This document shows, one piece after another, positions 10,201 through 16,281 of a stretch of 38,437 bases of DNA. Within the stretch, counting starts at the first letter, position 1. Each line of letters starts with the position of its first letter. The notes beneath the pieces are model-generated. The model did not search any database. It saw only the letters and a list, made by a program, of their open reading frames with translations, and was not told the origin of the DNA. The DNA is from an uncultured Methylococcaceae bacterium. GTDB lineage: Bacteria > Pseudomonadota > Gammaproteobacteria > Methylococcales > Methylococcaceae. The position numbers and the translations under genes are program-made. The stretch covers positions 1 through 38,437 of the forward strand of contig CAIOOA010000251.1 of the NCBI GenBank assembly GCA_903859815.1. Direction: 5' to 3'.

Positions 10201-10294
10201 GGACGCCCTTCGCTGTGCGATCCACCTCAGGTACCATACTAGCGATCGGGCCAACTATCTAGGGTTTCGGGTCGTTTTGGGTTCTCCCTGGTGA
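7292..10294 (+). CDS. TIR-NACHT-FGE protein, NLR-like antiphage/conflict effector
   Basis: A 1000-residue three-part protein. Residues about 9-150 are a TIR domain (VFISYSHKDEPW at the start; SANFLSSKFILGEE at 72-85 carries the expected glutamate region of NAD-cleaving TIRs). Residues about 270-480 are a NACHT STAND NTPase with Walker A GDPGSGKST (277-285), Walker B VVLLDGLDE (356-364) and a sensor-like IATSRF. A helical region follows, with FIHLTFEEYLAGFGLA. Residues about 755-998 form an FGE-sulfatase (SUMF1-like, C-type-lectin fold) domain: FWIGKYPVTNAQY, RLPTNEEWERAARG, GNVWEWT, RGGSWD and final GFRVVLG. By family analogy it senses a ligand through the C-terminal domain, oligomerises through NACHT and activates TIR NADase activity. 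The FGE domain is unlikely to be a true sulfatase activator. The ribosome-binding site before the ATG is weak. Confidence 0.92.
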   Translation: MADSGKHPKRVFISYSHKDEPWKERLHTHLKVLEQQNLLAVWEDRQIAVGNDWYPEIEQALNSAQVAILLISANFLSSKFILGEEVPRLLKRRKEEGLLVIPLILSPCAWQAVPWLASIQGRPKDNKPLSGLDKNKKEQCLADLAMEILDLLKQKTTSKADESGFSQQELLEQRTDYLNYLIQTYKYLDFKGIDSIAEAVKGSSGITLESVYVPLRARLDTPDAETWHRLGGRLYRGSKAVADCDPGKLEQEISQAEQAALIVEQWMERQPALVILGDPGSGKSTTMKRLALELAQKEDGPLPILIPLNAYGKRLETGTISFEEFLPEYFDGKRAQLDKLKLRQLFTEALKQQKAVVLLDGLDEVGLNRGPLVAQIESFVRVWISEPPMTNDYTFTSSYEEAHLAWQQNNGNRMIATSRFVGYRDFPLTDPRWQTVALNDWNREEIDQFFTGFTLACELAWKGGDNREDAQAQASLERHSLMRVIENNPGIRRLAGNPLLASLLALIKRQGVTLPDRRVELYKLYMETLLRSWNRARSLDKQPIGPEIDFSPTQRLLAKLALHLRQTNPQGGLIEESAMRDYLLNYFINDGYSRKEADEQTKGFLLSVHEYSNLLIEKGHGQYGFIHLTFEEYLAGFGLALEREAELLKRFPDYLQQPEQWRETLLLAMGVMAVVNTDPEKANAILESLLQTTEANAVLFVGAALNDVGSKVIGNLMTRKVQKYLLAVGNDETQTLSIRRHAGLLLGDSGWLPADLDLMIPIPKGPFLCGDNKTPTKIPHDFWIGKYPVTNAQYKCFIEAGAYQDKTYWTDKGWQLRSEYYWQKPKYWEDSGWANPLSPVVGVSWFEAQAYCAWLQTQLPELAESMGLTEGVSENYRIRLPTNEEWERAARGVDGREYPWSNDFKTKVVNCGESWEKDAEDRGTTMVGLFPQGASPEGLLDAAGNVWEWTVSLDADGAPFIRGGSWDFQTDALRCAIHLRYHTSDRANYLGFRVVLGSPW

Positions 10295-10446
10295 TTTCTG
10301 CTTTCTGTCTTCTGATTTCTGGTTCCTGCTCTGCTGTTTTCTGCTCTTGCATTTGCTCTTTGGAAGCCGCGTAGAGGTTGCTATTTTTTTTGGTGGTTGA
10401 ATTTCCTAACTCACGGCGTTATTGCCATTGAGGTAAAACAAAAGTT

Positions 10447-10484
10447 GTAGCCCGAATGTAACCGCGTTGCGGCGTAATCCGGGA
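10447..10484. repeat. REP-like element (GTAGCCCGAAT...ATCCGGGA)
   Basis: The element begins GTAGCCCGAATGTAA, has a central CCGC-GTT-GCGG hairpin and ends GTAATCCGGGA. The outer arms pair apart from one mismatch. This GTAGCCCGGAT/ATCCGGG style is a common dispersed intergenic repeat of proteobacteria; only one clear copy is seen in this window. Confidence 0.5.
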
Positions 10485-10577
10485 TGGTCGTCGCAAGCAA
10501 ACCCGCATTCCGCTTCGCCCTTCGTCTTCGCTCAGGACTGGCTTCATACGGGCCACTTTTCTATCAGGTACAGCGTA

Positions 10578-10606
10578 TTCCCAACCGCCCCGCCGCCCGT
10601 TATACT
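10578..10606 (+). promoter_or_regulatory. Candidate sigma-70 promoter that would give a leaderless transcript
   Basis: TTCCCA at 10578-10583, a 17-base spacer and TATACT at 10601-10606. The expected start point falls at about the ATG at 10613, and no Shine-Dalgarno is visible, so the mRNA may be leaderless. The -35 box matches only 4 of 6 positions. Confidence 0.35.
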
Positions 10607-10612
10607 GCGATC

Positions 10613-11644
10613 ATGGATCATGACCACAGTTATAAACTCCTCTTCTCTCACCCCGACATGGTGGCCGACTTGCTGCGCGGCTTTGTGCATGAGGATTGGG
10701 TGAAGGAGTTGGACTTCGCCACCCTGGAACGGGTTGGCGATGGGTATGTCTCCGACGATTTGCGCGAGCGGGAAGACGACATCGTTTGGCGGGTGCGCTT
10801 GGGACCGGATTGGGTTTATGTTTACCTGTTGATTGAATTCCAATCCAGCGTAGACCCGTTTATGGCGGTGCGGGTGCTGGCCTATCTTGGGCTTCTGTAC
10901 CAAGACATCATCCGCACCGGGGGTTTGACGGCGGAGCGGCAATTGCCGCCCGTGTTGCCCATCGTGCTGTACAACGGCAAACCACGCTGGTCCGCCGCCG
11001 AGGACATCGCCGATCTAATCGCGGCGGCACCCGTCGGCTTGGATCGTTACCGTCCGCGCTTGCGCTATCTGCTACTGGATGAAGGCCGTTATGCCGAAAG
11101 TGAACTCGCTCCGTTGCGCAATCTTGTCGCGGCTTTATTTCGGATGGAGAACAGCCGTACCCCACAGGATGTGGAACAGGTGTTGACGGCCTTGGTCGAA
11201 TGGTTAAAATCCCCCGGACAAGACTCGCTGCGCCGGGCGTTCACAGTGTGGCTTAAACGAGTGCTGTTGCCGGGGCGGATGCCCGGTGTGAATTTCGAAA
11301 ATCTGAACGAATTGCAAGAGGTTAAGAGCATGTTGGCAGAACAAGTGGTCGAATGGACCAAGCAATGGGAGCAGCAAGGCATCGAAAAAGGGTTTAATCA
11401 AGGACGGCAAGCTGGGCGGCAAGAAGGAAGACAAGAAGGAAGACAAGAGGGAAGACAAGAGGGACGGCAAGAGGGGAGGCAAGAAGGTGAAGCATCGCTA
11501 TTGTTGCGGTTATTGGAGCGTCGTTTTGGCAAAATTGACGAGGCGGTGTGCAACAGGCTTCAAGCTGCCGATGCGGACACTCTATTGAAATGGGCTGACC
11601 GTCTGTTGACGGCTGCATCGCCGGAAGAGGTGTTGAGAGACTAA
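10613..11644 (+). CDS. Rpn/transposase_31 family PD-(D/E)XK nuclease-like protein with DUF4351 tail
   Basis: A 343-residue protein. The N-terminal part matches the Rpn (YhgA-like, transposase_31) family: start MDHDHSYKLLFSHPDMV, the nuclease core Asp55/Asp56 ... LLIEFQSS with Glu75 and Gln77, and VLPIVLYNGKPRW around 114-126. Rpn proteins are DNA nucleases linked to RecA-independent recombination and, in some reports, phage defence. Residues 264-291 are seven GRQ(A/E) units. The C-terminal 50 residues (LLLRLLERRFG ... LLTAASPEEVL) are a DUF4351 helical tail. The frame is open upstream to 10484, but that extension is encoded by intergenic repeat and promoter sequence, so the ATG at 10613 is preferred. 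Confidence 0.85.
   Translation: MDHDHSYKLLFSHPDMVADLLRGFVHEDWVKELDFATLERVGDGYVSDDLREREDDIVWRVRLGPDWVYVYLLIEFQSSVDPFMAVRVLAYLGLLYQDIIRTGGLTAERQLPPVLPIVLYNGKPRWSAAEDIADLIAAAPVGLDRYRPRLRYLLLDEGRYAESELAPLRNLVAALFRMENSRTPQDVEQVLTALVEWLKSPGQDSLRRAFTVWLKRVLLPGRMPGVNFENLNELQEVKSMLAEQVVEWTKQWEQQGIEKGFNQGRQAGRQEGRQEGRQEGRQEGRQEGRQEGEASLLLRLLERRFGKIDEAVCNRLQAADADTLLKWADRLLTAASPEEVLRD
11402..11485 (+). repeat. 12-base tandem repeat encoding seven GRQ(A/E) units
   Basis: Seven direct units of 12 bases of the type GGAAGACAAGAA lie in frame within the Rpn gene. Changes in copy number would preserve the frame and alter the length of a charged linker between the nuclease core and the DUF4351 tail. Confidence 0.85.
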
Positions 11645-11662
11645 ACGTTTTTTAAATTGGAG

Positions 11663-11682
11663 TGACGAAGCTTGCTTTGTCA
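11663..11682. repeat. Palindrome TGACGAAGC-TT-GCTTTGTCA after the Rpn gene
   Basis: It lies 18 bases after the Rpn stop codon. It resembles the palindrome at 6272-6289 in sequence and in position just downstream of a gene. Confidence 0.5.
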
Positions 11683-11749
11683 GCCTCATGCAGACGGGTG
11701 TGATCAATGGTGATGCACATGAACCTTGGAGATGTTTGAAATCACGTCG

Positions 11750-11805
11750 GGAGTGCAAGGCTTGCCTTGCTCAAGCATATTCTAGCAAGGCAAGCCTTGC
11801 ACTCC
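11750..11805. repeat. Perfect 22-base inverted repeat, 12-base loop
   Basis: Arms at 11750-11771 and 11784-11805 are exact reverse complements around the loop CAAGCATATTCT. The arms contain the nested palindrome GCAAGGCTTGCCTTGC. It lies in the 277-base gap between the convergent Rpn and exbD genes. No T-run adjoins it, but so stable a stem could still stop transcription or protect mRNA ends from both sides. Confidence 0.85.
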
Positions 11806-11898
11806 AGCATCACTTTATTGATCGCACAATTTGCACTTTGGTCATCAGGGATGGCAATCCCTTGCCATCAAGATATAAAGATATAAACCAGTCTATTT

Positions 11899-11916
11899 TC
11901 GGCATGAGGATGCCGA
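11899..11916. repeat. Short hairpin just downstream of exbD
   Basis: TCGGCAT-GAGG-ATGCCGA lies 5 bases past the exbD stop. It resembles the palindrome at 7116-7137. Read in the exbD direction it is followed by an A-rich stretch, not T, so it is a weak terminator at best. Confidence 0.4.
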
Positions 11917-11921
11917 CCGCC

Positions 11922-12326
11922 TTATTCCCTCGTAATGAACGCCAACTTCTGAATCCCCGCCTTGTGCGCAATCGCCATCGCCTCGGCGACCGCGCCATAA
12001 GGCACGGACTTGTCGGCTTGGAATTGCACGATCAATTCCGGGTCGGCTTGCAGCAAGTTGCGCAAGGACTGCTCCAAGCCTTCCATCGGTTGTGGCTGGT
12101 CGTTCAGGCTGACTTTGCCCAAAGCGTCAATGGCGACCGTGCTGGTGTGCTTGTCCGGGGCCGGGTCGGTTTTTTCGGTTTTCGGCAAATCCACCTTGAC
12201 CGCTTGGGTCAGTAACGGGGCGGTGACGATGAACACGATCAATAACACTAACATGACATCCACCAAGGGGGTCACGTTGATCTCGCTCATCGCCTCGCGG
12301 TCGGAGGAATCGGTTTTGAACGCCAT
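11922..12326 (-). CDS. exbD: ExbD/TolR family proton-motive-force transducer
   Basis: A 134-residue inner-membrane protein with the family signature near the N-terminus: EINVTPLVDVMLVLLIVFIV, where Asp23 is the conserved membrane aspartate that carries protons. The rest is a periplasmic domain (about residues 45-134) of normal ExbD size, ending KLAFITRE. Its ATG is one base after the exbB stop (TGA-C-ATG), and a GAGGAG sequence lies within the end of exbB, so the two are translationally coupled. Together with ExbB it would energise a TonB-type protein, but no tonB is visible here. TolR is the alternative family member; no tol genes are nearby. Confidence 0.92.
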   Translation of the reverse strand: MAFKTDSSDREAMSEINVTPLVDVMLVLLIVFIVTAPLLTQAVKVDLPKTEKTDPAPDKHTSTVAIDALGKVSLNDQPQPMEGLEQSLRNLLQADPELIVQFQADKSVPYGAVAEAMAIAHKAGIQKLAFITRE

Positions 12327-12327
12327 G

Positions 12328-12990
12328 TCATTTCTCCTCGTGGGTCTTAAGGCTGGAGCGCACCGCCAGATTTAGGAAATCCGTCGCGAAATAATCCAGT
12401 TCGGCCTCGCAAAGCTTCAGCTTGCGCAGGAAGAAATTGTACGCCAACACGGCGGGTATGGCGGCGGCGATGCCGATGGCAGTGGCGATCAGCGCCTCGC
12501 CGATGGGTCCGGCAACCACGTCCAAGCTGGCGGACTTGGCCTTGCTAATGCCTTCCAGCGCATGCATGATGCCCCACACCGTGCCGAACAACCCGACGAA
12601 TGGCGCGGTGCTGCCGATGCTGGCGAGCATGGAAAGGCCGGATTCCAGCACCTTGCGCTCTTTGCTGATTTGCTGGCGCAGGGAGCGTTCCAAGATGGAC
12701 TGGATGTTGCCACTGAGTTCCAACGGCCTTGAGGTGTTGCTGCGGATGTCGTTCAACACGCTGAAGCCCGCCCCGGCAATCCGGCCCATAATGCTTCTTT
12801 CTTGATCGGACAGGGCTGCTGCCTTCAAGTCGGCGGCCGCCCAAAACGCCTTGCCATAGTGGCTGTTGTCCCTGCCTACCATCCAGAACACCCAACTTTT
12901 AAAGAAGATGGTGCCCCAAGTGATGGCGGAGAAGGAAATCAAAATCCATAACGTGTATTTAACGATGTCGGAAGAAGTCAGTTCAAACAT
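12328..12990 (-). CDS. exbB: MotA/TolQ/ExbB proton channel family protein
   Basis: A 220-residue inner-membrane protein if started at MFELTSSDIVKY. It has three membrane segments: about 10-32, about 114-136 with the family motif STAPFVGLFGTVWGIMHAL, and about 150-180 with GPIGEALIATAIGIAAAIPA. It forms the proton channel with ExbD, which follows one base later. The frame is open to an ATG at 13041 (17 more residues), and a GTG at residue 14 of that longer version has AAGGA 11 bases upstream, so the true start could be that GTG (13002). The 12990 start gives the usual family N-terminus. Confidence 0.9.
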   Translation of the reverse strand: MFELTSSDIVKYTLWILISFSAITWGTIFFKSWVFWMVGRDNSHYGKAFWAAADLKAAALSDQERSIMGRIAGAGFSVLNDIRSNTSRPLELSGNIQSILERSLRQQISKERKVLESGLSMLASIGSTAPFVGLFGTVWGIMHALEGISKAKSASLDVVAGPIGEALIATAIGIAAAIPAVLAYNFFLRKLKLCEAELDYFATDFLNLAVRSSLKTHEEK

Positions 12991-13401
12991 TCGACTAGCC
13001 ACTTGACTTAAAATCCTTGAAAAATGCATGAAACGTGCCATTTATTGACTGAGCTAGGCAATCTCAAGTCAAGCCAGCCACTGACCGAGCTTCGCTTATG
13101 TTTAAAAGGGTTTGCTGGGTGTGGTCTCTCATGTGCCAAGCATGTTTATTTGTCTTGGGTTGGCTTAATTTGCGGGATTAAGCCCAGTGAGTGAGGCAAA
13201 TCACTTACTTTCGGAAGGTCGTTGCGCTACCATGCCGGATGTTGGCGAGGTTATTTTGGTGGACTATTCAAGCTTAGCGGGTCTGCGTCCCGGCAACCCG
13301 TCATAGAAACCATTACAATAATGCTTGCATCCTGTATTCGTAATGAACGCTATATATGATGGCAACCTAAGTTTTCCTTAAAGTTCAAGCCGAGTTTAAT
13401 C
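12991..13401. other. Divergent intergenic region of about 411 bases
   Basis: It separates exbB (leftward) from the DUF2142 gene (rightward) and must hold promoters for both. The right end is AT-rich (around 13330-13385). I found no convincing paired promoter boxes, RNA gene or ORF. Confidence 0.4.
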
Positions 13402-14805
13402 ATGAATTTACTTTATCGAGTTTCCTTATGGTCATATTCCACATGGTTTTTAATGATTGGGACGCTTTTTGGATTGTTATTAATGGTGGCAACACCGCCG
13501 TTTCAATCACCTGACGAACAAAACCACTATGCAAGAGCCTATCATGTGTCAAACGGTGGGTTAATGGGCGTCACACAAGATAACTTACTCGGCGTTATTA
13601 TTCCACCTAACTTAATCGACTTATATTTTGGTGCTATCAAAACAGAGGCTGGCGAAATAGCAGGGCATCCTGATATTAAATTTCCCCTACACAAATTCAA
13701 ACAAGGATTTTCCTTTAAAATAAATACCACAGATTCGCAGTTTATGCTTGCTCCCAATACTGCTTCATATCCATTTACATTTTATCTACCTCATGCAATA
13801 GGAATCGCACTAGGTAAAACAGTTTTATACTCGGAACTGGGTATATTTTATAGCGGTAGGCTTTTTGGATTGATTTTCTATTTGTTATCGGGATGGATTA
13901 TATTGAATAATAGCTCAAAACCCCATCAAGAGATTTTTTTCACCTGTTTATTGCTCCCGATGCCATTATTCTTGGCAGCTATGTATACGGCTGACACAGT
14001 TTCTACGTTGATTGCTTATTTTGCAATAACATACTATCTAACATTAAGACAGGAAGCCATCCCCATCAATGAAAAGAACTTGTGGAAAATACTGCTTATC
14101 GCCTTCTGTATCGGACTTATAAAACCAGTTTATGTTTTCTTGTCTGCATTAATTTTTCTATTGCCGTTTTCATCGCAATTAAGCAATTTAAAAAATATCT
14201 TAATCCGCATCGGAGTCATCGCAATCAGCTTAATTGGAGTCGTCACAGTAACACTATTAGGTAAAGGTTCACAGGTAACAATGAGGTCTGATGTTGACCC
14301 TAACATCCAATTAGCCGAATTTCTTCACCATCCTTTCAAATTCATTCTGCTTTCGGGTACTTACTTTTTTGATTGGATGCCTGATTATTACACCGGAGTA
14401 ATCGGTGTCTTAGGTGTGCTTGATACAATTTTGCCGGGGTATGCCTATTACTTGGGGTTAGCACTTATGTTATTTTTGATATTGCAAAAAAACCCTGAAG
14501 AAAAAACATTTCTCTGGCGAGAACTTGGCTTGTTAAGCCTCGCTTTTGTTAGTTGCATCCTCGCCACACTGCTTTTTCTTTTCATCACATGGAGCCCAAC
14601 CAAAGCTTGGATTATTGAAGGTTTTCAAGGAAGATATTTATTACCTATTTTACCGATAATCCTGATCGTATTTCGTTCGCTCATTGGCATGAATATACGA
14701 TGCTCAAAGGCTTGGCTAATCGGCGGGGTATTTTTGTTACAAGTTATCACCATTTACACAGTCATTAATCGGTATTATATCCCATCTCAATGGTTTGCCG
14801 GTTAA
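13402..14805 (+). CDS. DUF2142 polytopic membrane protein (GT-C-like)
   Basis: A 467-residue protein with about 10-12 hydrophobic segments. The N-terminus matches DUF2142: a first membrane helix (IGTLFGLLLMVATP), then PPFQSPDEQNHYARAYHVS, in which the acidic PDEQNHY motif just after helix 1 resembles the catalytic loop of GT-C glycosyltransferases. Members are often found in polysaccharide or O-antigen loci and are proposed to move lipid-linked sugars; none is assigned a firm reaction. The gene is visibly richer in A and T than its neighbours, with many TTA, AAA and ATT codons, which suggests horizontal acquisition. No glycan genes adjoin it. The ATG lacks a good ribosome-binding site. Confidence 0.82.
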   Translation: MNLLYRVSLWSYSTWFLMIGTLFGLLLMVATPPFQSPDEQNHYARAYHVSNGGLMGVTQDNLLGVIIPPNLIDLYFGAIKTEAGEIAGHPDIKFPLHKFKQGFSFKINTTDSQFMLAPNTASYPFTFYLPHAIGIALGKTVLYSELGIFYSGRLFGLIFYLLSGWIILNNSSKPHQEIFFTCLLLPMPLFLAAMYTADTVSTLIAYFAITYYLTLRQEAIPINEKNLWKILLIAFCIGLIKPVYVFLSALIFLLPFSSQLSNLKNILIRIGVIAISLIGVVTVTLLGKGSQVTMRSDVDPNIQLAEFLHHPFKFILLSGTYFFDWMPDYYTGVIGVLGVLDTILPGYAYYLGLALMLFLILQKNPEEKTFLWRELGLLSLAFVSCILATLLFLFITWSPTKAWIIEGFQGRYLLPILPIILIVFRSLIGMNIRCSKAWLIGGVFLLQVITIYTVINRYYIPSQWFAG

Positions 14806-14856
14806 TAAGCAATCCTTATATTGATATCTAATGAGCGAATGGTCACCTCGAAAAAC

Positions 14857-15075
14857 CTAGCCATATGATATATCGGCCAGATGCTTGCACAACTTCACCA
14901 CCTCGGCCTCCAGTTTCGACACCGGGCGCACCCCAGTGGCCGCAACCGCCTTGCCACCCTTGGCATGCCGCACCCAGTTCGGCGGCGTACCCTTGGACAT
15001 CGGCACCCGCTTCGCCGCCTCCCGTTGCGAAAGGCCCCGCCCGACACTAGCTTGATGCCTCTGATTTGAATTCGT
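14857..15075 (-). pseudogene. Remnant of an IS3-family transposase OrfA
   Basis: Read leftward, one frame gives GLSQREAAKRVPMSKGTPPN, then WVRHAKGGKAV and VRPVSKLEAEVVKLCKHLAD. This matches the helix-turn-helix plus start of the leucine-zipper region of IS3-type OrfA proteins (pattern LSxREAAxRLxMxKGTLxNWVRxAK ... PVSELExENxRLRxELA). The frame ends at a TAG at 14857-14859 soon after the zipper begins. It lacks the usual N-terminus, and no OrfB or inverted repeats are seen. The GC-rich composition differs from the AT-rich flanks. Confidence 0.75.
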
Positions 15076-15279
15076 TTATATAGCACGTCAGGGACTCGCT
15101 AGGCTTGCGAAAGCCGACCCGACCCGTGGCTATTTTGGAATATATTTGATAAACGCATTCATGATAGCTGTGTTTTATCCAGCATCAAATGCGGCATTTA
15201 ACTCATGATTAAAACCACTAATACCGCCTTCCATATACGTCACAATAACCTATAAATCCATGATTTTATGAACAATATA

Positions 15280-15301
15280 ATGCCAATTATGAAATTGGCA
15301 T
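15280..15301. repeat. Palindrome overlapping the sigma-54 -24 box
   Basis: Perfect 9-base arms ATGCCAATT and AATTGGCAT around ATGA. The right arm contains the GG of the -24 element, so a protein bound here could compete with or assist polymerase. Confidence 0.5.
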
Positions 15302-15311
15302 ACCTGTTGCA
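15296..15311 (+). promoter_or_regulatory. Sigma-54 (RpoN) type promoter
   Basis: TGGCATACCTGTTGCA fits the -24/-12 consensus TGGCACGNNNNTTGCA at all but two positions, with the exact GG-to-GC spacing. The expected start is about 15322, giving a leader of about 135 bases before the gene at 15458. Activation would need an enhancer-binding protein, which is not encoded nearby. Confidence 0.6.
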
Positions 15312-15457
15312 AACATGTTATGAGTTGAACGGTGTTCAATGAACCGACAATCCACTCTTAAAAGGGGAGTGATGGTTACGTTTTGCCCTCAGTTTAAAAC
15401 TAGAGCAAGGCGTAGCTTTGTCCGAAATATAACTATTGAAAAATCTCTGGAGTTTGT

Positions 15458-15856
15458 ATGAAGAATACTTCGTTTCGTGTGCTGTGCATTGTTGCATTAA
15501 GCTTTATTACTAGCCTTGGTTATGCGGGTGGAAGGTATGCAAACCCTCCCAAAGGCATCATTGAGGTTGCGGATGCTTGCGGCAAAGGGCTAGATGCAGC
15601 CCAAAAGAAAGACACGGCGGCAGCACTGGAACAGGCTAAAATCGGGCGTAAAATTGCTTTGGAATCTTATAAGGAACTGAGCACCATGCCGATGGAAATA
15701 GGTTCTTCTACGATGAAACAAGCGATTGCAGCTTTGGAAGCTGGCAAAGTAGATGATGCCACCCCTCTTTTTGAGCATTGCAAAAAGAAATTGGAGGAAG
15801 AAATCGTATATTATCAAGGTGAAGGCAAAATATCCAAAGACCGCAAGATCAATTAA
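15458..15856 (+). CDS. Small secreted alpha-helical protein of unknown function
   Basis: A 132-residue protein with a clear signal peptide (about 1-23, cleavage near GYAGG). The mature protein is mostly charged helix, with an alanine/lysine-rich pattern (AAQKKDTAAALEQAKIGRKI; AIAALEAGKVDDATPLF) and two cysteines (ACGKG, EHCKKK) that could form a disulfide in the periplasm. The helix-pair pattern resembles TPR-like or small four-helix periplasmic proteins, but I do not recognise the family. It lies behind a strong sigma-54 promoter match and upstream of a lipoprotein and a TonB-dependent receptor on the same strand, so it may be part of their regulon. Confidence 0.75.
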   Translation: MKNTSFRVLCIVALSFITSLGYAGGRYANPPKGIIEVADACGKGLDAAQKKDTAAALEQAKIGRKIALESYKELSTMPMEIGSSTMKQAIAALEAGKVDDATPLFEHCKKKLEEEIVYYQGEGKISKDRKIN

Positions 15857-16053
15857 TTCGAAGTCAACAGGGTAAACACAAGGCAAGTGAAAAGCCCTTC
15901 TTACGACTGATGGGGAAAGGAGTCCCTGTCAGGCTTTATCTGCACTGTTCTTGCTTAGGCAAATGTCAATTTAAAATTTGTCAAAGCCCTAAAACACCCA
16001 GCAAGTCTACTTCAATTATCAGTATTATTATCCTGAATCAGGCGGGAGGATTT

Positions 16054-16194
16054 ATGCCATCTAAATTTTTTGCAATTATCATTTTAACATTGACTTTCTT
16101 ATTGGCGGGGTGTGGCAATGAAGGCCCGTTTGGCAATACACCGGGGCCGAAAAAACCCAGTTGGAGCTTTGAGTATGGTAAATTGCAAGAATAG
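16054..16194 (+). CDS. Very small lipoprotein (46 residues)
   Basis: The ATG at 16054 follows a strong GGGAGGA site. The product begins MPSKFFAIIILTLTFLLAGC, with lipobox LAGC and the lipidated cysteine at about residue 20. Only about 26 residues follow, rich in Gly and Pro (NEGPFGNTPGPKKP). The frame is open upstream to 15910, but that extension would bury the signal. It lies just before the TonB-dependent receptor gene, suggesting co-transcription. Tiny lipoproteins of this kind often act as accessory parts of envelope machines; its function is unknown. Confidence 0.7.
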   Translation: MPSKFFAIIILTLTFLLAGCGNEGPFGNTPGPKKPSWSFEYGKLQE

Positions 16195-16281
16195 CTTGCG
16201 ACAGGATTGAATTATTATTGGCAATCAACAATAATTCGGATATACAAAAATTATCTTAATCGACGGGAATTTAGCTTAGCC

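Larger units (their letters stand above)
10295..10612. other. Intergenic gap of 318 bases: pyrimidine-rich tract, REP-like repeat, promoter
   Basis: The first 70 bases after the TIR-NACHT-FGE stop are strongly pyrimidine-biased (repeated TTTCTG/CTTCTG units, about 10291-10362). A REP-like element follows at 10447-10484. The right end holds a candidate promoter immediately before the next ATG. No coding region is supported. Confidence 0.5.
14806..15457. other. 650-base gap with a transposase remnant and a sigma-54 promoter
   Basis: It contains an IS3 OrfA relic on the minus strand (14857-15075), an AT-rich stretch, a palindrome at 15280-15301, a sigma-54-type promoter at 15296-15311 and about 135 bases of presumed leader for the gene at 15458. 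No intact gene is seen. Confidence 0.6.

Noticed and set aside
11402-11485. Tandem repeat considered as a CRISPR-like array
   Set aside because: The units are contiguous 12-base direct repeats in a coding frame, with no spacers.
11688-12215. 175-residue open frame opposite exbD
   Set aside because: The minus strand has the diagnostic ExbD membrane motif. The plus frame also runs through the 22-base hairpin, which is unlikely in a gene.
13151-13175. Second sigma-54-like site (TTGGC ... TTTGC) before the DUF2142 gene
   Set aside because: The GG-to-GC spacing is two bases short of the strict sigma-54 requirement.
14865-15086. Three short open frames (plus and minus) in the GC-rich patch after the DUF2142 gene
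   Set aside because: They are out of frame with the recognisable OrfA helix-turn-helix, and their Pro/Arg-rich products are typical of shadow frames.
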